A stretch of 64,000 nucleotides of DNA, from positions 1,240,001 to 1,304,000 of the forward strand of contig NZ_JAGPNL010000001.1 in NCBI RefSeq assembly GCF_018069565.1, given 5' to 3'. Positions 57,744 through 64,000 of the stretch are shown piece after piece. Below the pieces are notes generated by a model, which was not told the origin of the DNA, ran no database searches, and saw only the letters and a list, made by a program, of their open reading frames with translations. Position 1 is the first letter of the stretch. Every line of letters begins with the position of its first letter. This stretch comes from Streptomyces tagetis. GTDB taxonomy: Bacteria > Actinomycetota > Actinomycetes > Streptomycetales > Streptomycetaceae. The translations under genes and the position numbers were made by a program.

Positions 57744-58612
57744 AGGTCTCCCAGCATCTTCTCCAGCAGGCGCAAGGACTCTCGGGGGGTGAGTGCCTGC
57801 CCTCGGATGCTGCCATGCTTCGCGGCCAGGACACGTACCTCTTCCGCGTCAGTGATGAGACGGCTGAAGTGCTGGACCTCCAGATAGGCGACCTGGGGTT
57901 TGCCCTTCGGGGTGAGCAGTGTGAACGGGCCGCCCATCCCCGCGTGGTCCTCGCTCGCGGTCGGCATGACCTGGAGTTCGACGTGGCGCAACCGGCCCAG
58001 CCGAAGGAGCTGTTCCAACTGCCCGCGCCGCACCGCCGCCCCGCCGAAGGGCTGGCGCAGAATGCCCTCCTGGATGATGGCGCTCACCGTCGGCGGTGGC
58101 CATCGGGTCATCAGTTCCTGCCGCGCCATCCTCGCCGTCACCCGGTGCTCGATGGTCTCCTCGTCGAAGAAGGGCTGTCGACTGGCGAAGACGGCCCGCG
58201 CGTACTCCTGGGTCTGGAACAGGCCCGGAACCGCCTGGTTGGCGAAGTAGCACAGCTCCACCGCCTCCGCCTCCAGACGGGCGTAGTCCCGGAACCATTC
58301 CGGATGCCGCACCCGGCGCCGGGTCTTCGCCCGCTCGACGTCCTCCGCCGCGGAGGCGAGGAGGCCGCCACAGTCCAGTAAGTGGTCGACGGCGAGGAGG
58401 AGTTCGGGCTGAGGCGTCCGCCGGGCCCGTTCGACGGACGAGATGGTCTCCTCGCCGTACCCGATGCGGTCGCCCAACTCCTTCTGGCTCAGTCCGGCCC
58501 GCTCTCGGGCGACCTTGATCTGCCGGCCGAGGGCCCGGAACAGGTCCGCGACCTCGTCCGTGCCGTCCGCCTCGCTGCCCGGGGGAATCCCGGGACCCGG
58601 CTGCGCTGCCAT
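57740..58612 (-). CDS. XRE-family regulator with DUF5753 domain
   Basis: This 290-residue protein has an N-terminal HTH (about 18-75, LGRQIKVARERAGLSQKELG, DRIGYGEETISSVERARRTP). The C-terminal DUF5753 domain (about 105-285) includes YFANQAVPGLFQTQEYARAV, RQELMTRWPPPTVSAIIQEG and PFTLLTPKGKPQVAYLE. It is paired with the overlapping DUF397 gene. Such pairs tune development or antibiotic production. The start MAAQPGPGIPPG is chosen because the frame upstream is not family-like. Confidence 0.92.
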   Translation of the reverse strand: MAAQPGPGIPPGSEADGTDEVADLFRALGRQIKVARERAGLSQKELGDRIGYGEETISSVERARRTPQPELLLAVDHLLDCGGLLASAAEDVERAKTRRRVRHPEWFRDYARLEAEAVELCYFANQAVPGLFQTQEYARAVFASRQPFFDEETIEHRVTARMARQELMTRWPPPTVSAIIQEGILRQPFGGAAVRRGQLEQLLRLGRLRHVELQVMPTASEDHAGMGGPFTLLTPKGKPQVAYLEVQHFSRLITDAEEVRVLAAKHGSIRGQALTPRESLRLLEKMLGDL

Positions 58613-58783
58613 GCCGTACCACCACCCTGTTGCTCGTGCAGGACGAACCGGTAAACGCCCCGCCGGGTCACGGCCGTACGCCCGTACACCACCTCGTCCA
58701 TGCCGGACAGTCACGTCCCGTACCGTCGCGGCGTAGAGGACGAACGGGCAGGGGAGCGCGAAGTGAGCGGGGAGCGGCCGGAG

Positions 58784-59239
58784 ATGACGACGACATGGGG
58801 ACTGATCGTCGAAACCACCGTGGGTTTCAGGGAACGCAAGCACACCGAGGCGTACGTGGTGGCCCACTTCACCGGATCGCGCGAGGAGGCGCTCGCGGAG
58901 CTGGAGCGCCGGGCACGACGGCACACACCCGAGCACCCCATGAGCCCCAAGCGCCGTCGGCTCCTGCGGTGGAGTGACGGGTTCCTGCTCGTCGTGGACG
59001 GGGCGTGGCAGTCGTTCGTCACCCGGTTCACGGTGGCGGAGCTGCTGGAGGACTCCGACGCGCCCAGTGCCCCGGACCCCGCGGCGGCGGAGGAGCCGGC
59101 CGCGCCCGTCGCCCCGGAACCGGTGACGGCGGAGAAGCCGAGCGCGGCAGCGGCCGGGCCCGCGGAACAGCAGGACGAGTGGTACGCGGACGGAGTCCCG
59201 GTCAAACCGGCCTGGCTGGGCCGCAAGGACCTGCCATAG
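58784..59239 (+). CDS. Small conserved Streptomyces protein
   Basis: This 151-residue protein has a compact N-terminal part (MTTTWGLIVETTVGFRERKH, then VVAHFTGSREEALAELERRA and LLRWSDGFLLVVDGAWQSFV) and an Ala/Pro/Glu-rich linker. A short C-terminal motif, WYADGVPVKPAWLGRKDLP, closes it. GTG 58763 with a GGGGAGCG site is an alternative start, seven codons upstream. It is divergent from the XRE/DUF397 pair (about 170 bp apart), so that regulator may control it. No function can be assigned. Confidence 0.7.
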   Translation: MTTTWGLIVETTVGFRERKHTEAYVVAHFTGSREEALAELERRARRHTPEHPMSPKRRRLLRWSDGFLLVVDGAWQSFVTRFTVAELLEDSDAPSAPDPAAAEEPAAPVAPEPVTAEKPSAAAAGPAEQQDEWYADGVPVKPAWLGRKDLP

Positions 59240-59300
59240 CGGCCCCAGCCGACGTCCCGGCTCTCCCAGCGGTACCCGCGCCAGGCCGGTGCCGGGCCAC

Positions 59301-60068
59301 TCAGGCCCGCAAAGGTGTCCCGGGGCCTTCGTGTTCGGCTCGGGTTGTGAGGTGGCGCCACATCGAGGTGACGGTGAACGCCGGGCCGAGGTCCGGTAGT
59401 TCGTCGATGTCCTCGTCGGGTACGGGGCGCAGGGGGGCGCCGGTGGCGGTGACGGCCAGCATCGTGCGGGCCAGGGAGTCCACCGCCACCGCCCGGGTCA
59501 CGGCTTCCGCGACGGCGTGGGCGGGGTCGCCGGTGCCGACGGCGACGAGTCCGTGGCCCCGCAGCACCACGACCGGGCGGTCCCCGAGCGTGGCCGTCAT
59601 CTCCTCGGCCAGGTCGCGCCGGCGGATCAGGGCCGAGCGGGGCCAGACGGGGATGCCGTCGTGCGCGAGCCGGGCGGCCGGGATGTCGTACGCACCGGTG
59701 AGGGGGAGCCAGGGCAGGTCCGCCACGGAGGCCGCGACCACGGCGGGCGGGTGGGCGTGCACCACGGCGGTGACCTCCGGCCGTGACCGCATGATCTCCG
59801 TGTGGATGGGCAGCTCGCTCGGCGTCTTCCAGCCGGAGGGGACCGTACCGGTGCCGTCGAGGGAGACCTGTCGCACGTCGTCGACGACGGTGAAGGCGAG
59901 TCCCCGCTCCGCGGGCCCGCGTCCGCGGACCAGGAGGCCGTCGGGGCCGGTCCGGGCGCTGACATGGCCCAGGATGTGCTCGACGAGGCCGGTGACGGCG
60001 AGCACCCGGCAGGCGACGGCCGACGCGTTCTCGCAGGGCTTCGTAGGGCTCCATCCGGCTTCGCCCAC
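59301..60068 (-). CDS. Class II aldolase/adducin family protein
   Basis: This 255-residue protein starts at GTG 60066-60068. Zinc-ligand His residues are visible in ELPIHTEIMRSRPEVTAVVH, AHPPAVVAASVA and VVLRGHGLVAVGTG, the family pattern. Such enzymes act as aldolases, epimerases or decarboxylases on hydroxy-acid or sugar-phosphate substrates. It is divergent from the GntR gene, 97 bp between starts, which suggests it is a target of that regulator. Confidence 0.85.
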   Translation of the reverse strand: MGEAGWSPTKPCENASAVACRVLAVTGLVEHILGHVSARTGPDGLLVRGRGPAERGLAFTVVDDVRQVSLDGTGTVPSGWKTPSELPIHTEIMRSRPEVTAVVHAHPPAVVAASVADLPWLPLTGAYDIPAARLAHDGIPVWPRSALIRRRDLAEEMTATLGDRPVVVLRGHGLVAVGTGDPAHAVAEAVTRAVAVDSLARTMLAVTATGAPLRPVPDEDIDELPDLGPAFTVTSMWRHLTTRAEHEGPGTPLRA

Positions 60069-60097
60069 CCCTTGGATGCGTCGCGTCGATAGGTCTG

Positions 60098-60119
60098 TTG
60101 GTATGACTTTAAGCCATTG
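60098..60119. promoter_or_regulatory. Possible GntR operator in the aldolase/GntR divergon
   Basis: TTGGTATGAC (60098-60107) runs into the imperfect palindrome ATGACTTTAAGCCAT (60103-60117; 13 of 15 positions symmetric). It is more A/T-rich than the surroundings, midway between the divergent starts, and shares TGGT/CCAT elements with the site at 61020. Confidence 0.5.
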
Positions 60120-60165
60120 TGATGAGAGGCGTCAATGAGGCGGCAAGGCGTGGGACAATGCGCAC

Positions 60166-60951
60166 ATGCAACCGCGACCCAGCCAGGCTCAGCGCGCTGA
60201 GACCGGAGCCGAGAACCGCGCCAAGCCGGCCTCCCCGGCCGGAGGGCTGTTCAAGACGGTCTCCTCCAGCCGTGTCTCTCAGCTGATCGTCGACCAGATC
60301 CGGACGCTCCTGAGGGAGGAGCGGCTCCAGCCCGGTGACCGGCTGCCGAGTGAGCGTGATCTGTGCACACAGTTCGGCGTGAGCCGGGTGACCGTGCGGG
60401 AGGCGCTGCGCAGCCTGGAGGCCAGTGGGCTGGTCGAGATCCGGCTCGGCGCCCGGGGCGGATCGTTCGTGACGTCGCCGTCCTCCCGCCGGGTCGGCGA
60501 AGGACTCGCCGACCTGCTGTCGCTGTCGCCGGTGACCGCCGCGGAGGTCACCGAGTCCCGCCTCGTGTTCGAGCTGGGCATCGTGCCGCTCATCGTCGAA
60601 CGCGCCACCGAGGAGGACCTCGACGCGCTCCGCGCCCTGTGCGACCAGCACGCCGAGGCGATCGAGCAGGGCACGTACACCATGGAGATGTCCGCGGACT
60701 TCCACACCCGGGTCGCCGCGTGCACGCACAACGCCGCGATCGAGATGCTGGTGCAGTCCTTCCATGGTCCGCTGCTGATGAGCCTGCGCGAGGCGCAGAG
60801 CATCGAGCCGCAGATGGGGCAGCACGGATCGAAGGAGCACCGCGGCTTCGTCGAGGCCATCGCCGCGCGCGACGCGGAAAAGGCGACGGAGATCATGCGC
60901 ACCCATCTGAAGCGGACCGCGTCCCGGGTGAAGGGCGACGGCCGGAAGTAG
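60166..60951 (+). CDS. GntR-family regulator, FadR subfamily
   Basis: This 261-residue protein has a winged HTH (about 28-100, VSQLIVDQIRTLLREERLQP, GDRLPSERDLCTQFGVSRVT, VREALRSLEASGLVEIRLGA). The C-terminal FCD ligand domain (about 118-245) has metal-site Asp/His residues in SADFHTRVAACTHN and SKEHRGFVEAI. FCD members sense carboxylates from sugar or aromatic breakdown. It likely represses the flanking aldolase and bicupin units. A hairpin with TTTT follows. Confidence 0.93.
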   Translation: MQPRPSQAQRAETGAENRAKPASPAGGLFKTVSSSRVSQLIVDQIRTLLREERLQPGDRLPSERDLCTQFGVSRVTVREALRSLEASGLVEIRLGARGGSFVTSPSSRRVGEGLADLLSLSPVTAAEVTESRLVFELGIVPLIVERATEEDLDALRALCDQHAEAIEQGTYTMEMSADFHTRVAACTHNAAIEMLVQSFHGPLLMSLREAQSIEPQMGQHGSKEHRGFVEAIAARDAEKATEIMRTHLKRTASRVKGDGRK

Positions 60952-60967
60952 CCGGTCCGAGAGCGCC

Positions 60968-60997
60968 GAGCCCCGGGCCCGATCGGGTCCGGGGCTC
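60968..60997 (+). terminator. Terminator of the GntR gene
   Basis: Thirteen-base arms (60968-60980 and 60985-60997) with one G-U pair and a GATC loop are followed by TTTTG. Confidence 0.8.
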
Positions 60998-61019
60998 TTT
61001 TGTGCCACGACTGAAGGCA

Positions 61020-61036
61020 TTATGGTTAGACCATAA
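61020..61036. promoter_or_regulatory. FadR-type operator before the bicupin gene
   Basis: TTATGGTTAGACCATAA is an exact inverted repeat (7-bp arms, TAG centre) with the TGGT-N3-ACCA core of FadR-subfamily GntR sites. It lies 36 bp before ATG 61073, immediately downstream of the GntR gene. Confidence 0.75.
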
Positions 61037-61072
61037 GGCGTTTAGAGCGCTTCGGGCAGCACAGGAGGCAGC

Positions 61073-62083
61073 ATGGGCAAGAAGGGACGAGTCTTCGTCC
61101 GCGGTCTGACCTCGGAGACGTACGGGCTCGACGACTTCCGGCGGAGGCAACTCGCCGTCGAGCGGGTCCGCGACGACTCCGTGGTCGTCGACGACGCGAA
61201 GGTGGGCCACTCGGGCGACAGCGAGAAGTCCCGGACATGGTGGAGGGTGGGACCGGGCGACGAGGACTTCCTCACCCAGACGATCCAGGTCCACTTCGTC
61301 GAACTGCCGCCCCGGTCCAGCAACCACGGACACGGCCACCAGAACGAGGCGGCGTTCTACATCCTCCGGGGCCGCGGCTACGAGATCCACGACGACCAGC
61401 GCTACGACTGGAACGCGGACGACCTCGTCTTCGTCCACACCGACTCGGTGCACCGCCACTTCAACCCCTACGACGAGACCGCCACCGCCCTGGTGGTGAA
61501 GGCCAAGAGCACCTGGATGTTCATGGGCCTGCTCCAGCAGGGGCGCAGCGGCCCGGTCGAGCGGGAGGCCGAGTTCGGGCCCCGCGAGGACTGGTCGCGG
61601 ATCTGGACCCCCGGCGTCGGGGACCGCAAGAAGGTCATCGGCCCGGCCGACACCACCTGGGAGGACACCCCGCTCGGCCGGGTGCGGGTGATGTCCTCGC
61701 CCGAACGCACCGACGCCCGCATCTTCTCCGTCGACGCCTTCGAACTCGACATCCCGGCCGGCAGTTGTTCGGGCAAGTACTGGAAGATGGCCGACGAGGT
61801 GTTCTACGTCCTCGAAGGCGGCGGGTACGCCCTCCAGTGGGAGGTCGAGGCGGAGATCGCCGAGAAGTACTACGCGCGGATCGCCAAGGAACCGACCCGG
61901 CACGAGATCACCCAGGGCGACACGCTGTACGTGCCGCAGAACCACGTCTGCCGGCTCTTCGCCCACGACGGCACCCCCCTGCGCGTGCTGTCGGCGCAGA
62001 ACCGCGTCTTCAAGCACCTCGGCTACGACACGGTGCACTTCATGGAGGACGCCCCCGAGTACCAGGGCGCGCGGCACGCCTGA
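61073..62083 (+). CDS. Bicupin protein (putative dioxygenase)
   Basis: This 336-residue protein has two cupin barrels. The first (about 65-145) carries a metal set in NHGHGHQNEAAFYILRGRG and VHTDSVHRHFNPYD. The second (about 215-320) has KYWKMADEVFYVLEGGGY and DTLYVPQNHVCRLFAHDGT but fewer metal-type His residues. The layout is like gentisate 1,2-dioxygenase and related ring-cleaving bicupins, though identity is uncertain. AGGAGGCAGC precedes ATG 61073. It probably belongs to the GntR regulon through the operator at 61020. Confidence 0.8.
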   Translation: MGKKGRVFVRGLTSETYGLDDFRRRQLAVERVRDDSVVVDDAKVGHSGDSEKSRTWWRVGPGDEDFLTQTIQVHFVELPPRSSNHGHGHQNEAAFYILRGRGYEIHDDQRYDWNADDLVFVHTDSVHRHFNPYDETATALVVKAKSTWMFMGLLQQGRSGPVEREAEFGPREDWSRIWTPGVGDRKKVIGPADTTWEDTPLGRVRVMSSPERTDARIFSVDAFELDIPAGSCSGKYWKMADEVFYVLEGGGYALQWEVEAEIAEKYYARIAKEPTRHEITQGDTLYVPQNHVCRLFAHDGTPLRVLSAQNRVFKHLGYDTVHFMEDAPEYQGARHA

Positions 62084-62098
62084 CGGACCGGGACACCG

Positions 62099-62132
62099 CG
62101 GCCCCACACCCTTCCGGCAGGGTGTGGGGCCG
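62099..62132. terminator. Bidirectional terminator between bicupin and AAA genes
   Basis: A perfect 14-bp stem (62099-62112 and 62119-62132) with a 6-nt loop separates the two convergent genes. Confidence 0.8.
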
Positions 62133-62156
62133 GGGCCGTGCCGTCCGCGCGGCGCT

Positions 62157-63044
62157 TCAGGGGCGTGGCGCCGCGGCCTCCTCCGCGGCGGCGACGAGGT
62201 CCTCGACGCTCAGCCGGGCCGGCTCCCGGGCCGTCTCCAGGCGCAGGGCGAGCGCCCCGTGCACGGTCTTGCGGATACGGCGTCCGTCGAGGCCGGCCAG
62301 GAGCGCGCCCACCCGCCGGTGCACCGCCGGGTCCTCGGCCAGTGCGGCCAGTTCGGGCCACTGCGCGGCCAGGGCGCGCAGCGAGTCGGCCACGATCAGC
62401 GGGACCACCGACTCCTCGGGCAGCCCGGTGCGCACGACGAGGTCGGCGCGGGAGAGGAACGCCTCGTCGACGGCGTCGGCGAAGTTCGTCGTCACGACGA
62501 GCAGTGTGCCGGGGCGCGCGGCCCGCAACGCGTCCAGGCCGCTGAGCACCGCGTCCGTGGCCCGGTGCACGTCGACCGGGTTGGTGTCGAAGGACGCCGC
62601 GTGACGCCGTACGGCCAGGGCCTCCACCTCGTCGACGAGGACCAGGGTGTGCGGCCTGCGCGCGGCCAGCTCGGGGAGCGTCTCGCGGAACAGGCGGGAG
62701 ACGGAGCGCTGGCTCTCGCCCAGCAGCTCGCTGGGAAAGGCGTGCGGATCGACCTCGACCAGCGTCGTCGCCCCGTGCGGGGCCAGGGTGCGGGCCGCGG
62801 CCTGCGCGAGCCCCTGGGCCAGTGTCGTCTTGCCGGTGCCGGGCGGTCCGGCCAGCACCACCAGACCGTGCGGTGCCACGGGCGAACCCGCGAGCCGCCG
62901 CCCGTGCCGGAGCACGAGGACGGCGGTCGCCAGCAGCCTCTCCTTGACCCGCGGATCGATGATCACCGAGTCCCAGGGGCCGTCGTGGTGGTCCGAGGGC
63001 AGCGCGTGGAGACCGGCGACGCCGTGCGGCAGTGCGGTGCTCAC
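62157..63044 (-). CDS. TRIP13/Pch2-like AAA+ ATPase
   Basis: This 295-residue protein starts at GTG (VSTALPHGVAGLHALPS). AAA+ motifs are Walker A GPPGTGKT (66-73), Walker B LVLVDEVE (134-141), sensor-1 Asn187 in VVTTNFAD and an Arg-finger candidate in FLSRADLV (Arg199). The order VEVDPHAFPSELLGESQRSV, VDEVEALAVRR, DVHRATDAVLSGLDALR and AFLSRADLVVRTGLP follows eukaryotic TRIP13/Pch2, a remodeller of HORMA proteins. No HORMA or CD-NTase gene is visible here; instead the gene follows a bicupin gene by 16 bp. Its client protein is unknown. Confidence 0.8.
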   Translation of the reverse strand: MSTALPHGVAGLHALPSDHHDGPWDSVIIDPRVKERLLATAVLVLRHGRRLAGSPVAPHGLVVLAGPPGTGKTTLAQGLAQAAARTLAPHGATTLVEVDPHAFPSELLGESQRSVSRLFRETLPELAARRPHTLVLVDEVEALAVRRHAASFDTNPVDVHRATDAVLSGLDALRAARPGTLLVVTTNFADAVDEAFLSRADLVVRTGLPEESVVPLIVADSLRALAAQWPELAALAEDPAVHRRVGALLAGLDGRRIRKTVHGALALRLETAREPARLSVEDLVAAAEEAAAPRP

Positions 63045-63060
63045 CGCGTGTCGCCCCCGT

Positions 63061-64000
63061 TCACGGCCACGTGGGGCGGGTGAGCGCCGGCCAGCGGATC
63101 GTCGACGGATCGCCTGCCTGGGCGTCACGGATGTGGTCCGGCGGCTCCTCGAACAGCACCAGCGGATCGCACAGGGCGCGCATCGTCTCCAGCAGGCTGT
63201 CGAACATGTGGACGCGCACCACCTTGGCCGTGGCGTCGGGCGTGGTGTTGATGTGCTGGTGCCACAGGAAGTGGTCGACGACGATGATGTCGCCCTTCTT
63301 CCACGGGTGCCGCTCGCCGCCCTCCGGCTCGGCGCCCAGGTAGCTCTCGCCCGCGCCCTCGACGACGTACAGCCACGCCTCGCCCGGATGCCGGTGCATC
63401 GACTGGGCCCGGCCCGGACCGATCTCGAACATGGCCATGGTGATGCCGGACGCCTGGTAGCCGATGGCGCGGTCCAGCAGGAAGGTGGTCCGGGTGCCGC
63501 GCGGGGTGTTGCGCAGCTCCAGCTCGTCCCAACTGGTGTGCAGCCGGCCCGAGCGGCGGGCCTCCTGGTCGCGGGCGAGCCGCCGCAGCCGCGTGGCGTA
63601 CGGATCGGCGCCGTCCCGGCCCGGTGAGAACGGCGGCCGGGGCGGCAGTTCGGAGACGGGGGTGTGGCCCGCGTCCTCGATGGCCGCCATGCCCATCGTC
63701 TCCAGCAGCGGCGCGCTGGAGAAGGTGAGGCAGCGCGTCGTGGTGGCGCCGTCGTTGCCGCTGCGGTGCCAGGCCCAGGCCGGCAGGTGCAGGGAGTCGC
63801 CCGGCCCCCAGTCGACGCGCCGGCCGTCGATCTCGGTCCAGCCCCAGCCGGCCACCACGAACACCATGGCGTCCCAGGAGTGCCGGTGCACCGTGGTCAC
63901 GGTCCCCGGGTCCATCTCGTGGGCCAGGGCGTCCATGGTCCGGGTCGGCCGGTCGCCGTCGGCGCCCACGTAGACCCCCACGCGGCTGCCCCGCTCGGTG
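63061..64000 (-). CDS. Bicupin protein, 5' end beyond the window
   Basis: At least 312 residues are present, with two cupin domains: TVHRHSWDAMVFVVAGWGW with DSLHLPAWAWHRSG, and SMHRHPGEAWLYVVEGAGES with DIIVVDHFLWHQHINTT. Both have the paired His residues expected for metal binding. The frame stays open to the edge and reads TERGSRVGVYVG, so the GTG at 63981 is probably internal and the start lies outside. It precedes the AAA gene in the same direction, 16 bp apart. It may be a ring-cleaving dioxygenase of the same pathway as the 61073 bicupin. Confidence 0.8.
   Translation of the reverse strand, partial: TERGSRVGVYVGADGDRPTRTMDALAHEMDPGTVTTVHRHSWDAMVFVVAGWGWTEIDGRRVDWGPGDSLHLPAWAWHRSGNDGATTTRCLTFSSAPLLETMGMAAIEDAGHTPVSELPPRPPFSPGRDGADPYATRLRRLARDQEARRSGRLHTSWDELELRNTPRGTRTTFLLDRAIGYQASGITMAMFEIGPGRAQSMHRHPGEAWLYVVEGAGESYLGAEPEGGERHPWKKGDIIVVDHFLWHQHINTTPDATAKVVRVHMFDSLLETMRALCDPLVLFEEPPDHIRDAQAGDPSTIRWPALTRPTWP

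Noticed and set aside
57180..58612. A toxin-immunity reading of the SUKH gene with the XRE/DUF397 pair
   Set aside because: No toxin domain, polymorphic-toxin repeat or secretion gene is nearby; the XRE/DUF397 pair is a common regulator pair in its own right.
62157..63044. A CBASS defence operon built around the TRIP13-like ATPase
   Set aside because: No CD-NTase, HORMA or effector gene is within the window; both visible neighbours are cupin genes. Genes beyond 64000 could change this.

Overview
This is a 64 kb chromosomal window from a very GC-rich actinomycete, almost certainly a Streptomyces. The evidence is the strong G/C bias at third codon positions, frequent GTG starts, ATGA stop/start overlaps, and family markers such as monomeric isocitrate dehydrogenase, the DUF397/XRE pair, a SpoIIE-type phosphatase, DmdR/IdeR-type iron control and fused isobutyryl-CoA mutase. 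I saw no rRNA, tRNA, CRISPR array, insertion sequence, phage gene or replication origin. All functional calls come from reading sequence and motifs, without database searches.

Layout. 0-10.6 kb: regulators followed by a protease-rich group. It holds an astacin-like protein whose catalytic Glu is Gln, a LuxR-type AAA regulator, a TPR-CHAT protease, a cytoplasmic subtilase, an ECF-type sigma factor and a small partner protein. 10.6-17.3 kb: housekeeping genes (N-formylglutamate amidohydrolase family, DUF5713, isocitrate dehydrogenase, MscS channel, SpoIIE phosphatase). 17.3-26.8 kb: a dormancy or oxygen-stress type island with flavodoxin, a degenerate alpha/beta hydrolase, a universal stress protein, two CBS-BON proteins, a cyclic-nucleotide-binding protein and pyruvate phosphate dikinase. 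GGGNCC...GGNCCC palindromes are scattered through it, and a large degenerate GC repeat sits inside it. 27-31.2 kb: IcmF with a perfect 18-bp operator, then a BtuF-like protein.

31.4-48.6 kb is the most notable region, an aromatic catabolic island. It encodes a tetrahydrofolate-dependent aryl O-demethylase (LigM type), both subunits of a protocatechuate 4,5-dioxygenase (LigAB type), and the enzymes to recycle the methyl group (MetF, FolD, PurU) plus a folate-synthesis gene (FolP). It also has a benzoylformate decarboxylase, an aldehyde dehydrogenase, a muconolactone-isomerase-like protein, a hydrolase, an MHS-family transporter, and a soluble PAS-GAF histidine kinase with its NarL-type response regulator. 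Six intergenic copies of one 17-bp sequence, TACGTC(A/G)NNTGTCNCGG, mark the regulatory regions of this island. A plausible scheme runs from arylglyoxylate to aryl aldehyde, methoxybenzoate (such as vanillate), catechol acid and ring cleavage. The methyl group would leave as 5-methyl-THF and be oxidised to formate.

48.9-59.2 kb holds small accessory units. These are a TetR/acetyltransferase/MFS group with long palindromic operators, a cobalamin riboswitch ahead of a 2Fe-2S ferredoxin-like gene and an FhuF-like gene, an iron-box-controlled siderophore-interacting protein, a transporter remnant, a SUKH protein and an XRE/DUF397 pair. 59.3-64 kb is a second, uncharacterised catabolic-looking locus: class II aldolase, FadR-type GntR regulator, two bicupins (one cut by the window end) and a TRIP13/Pch2-like AAA ATPase.
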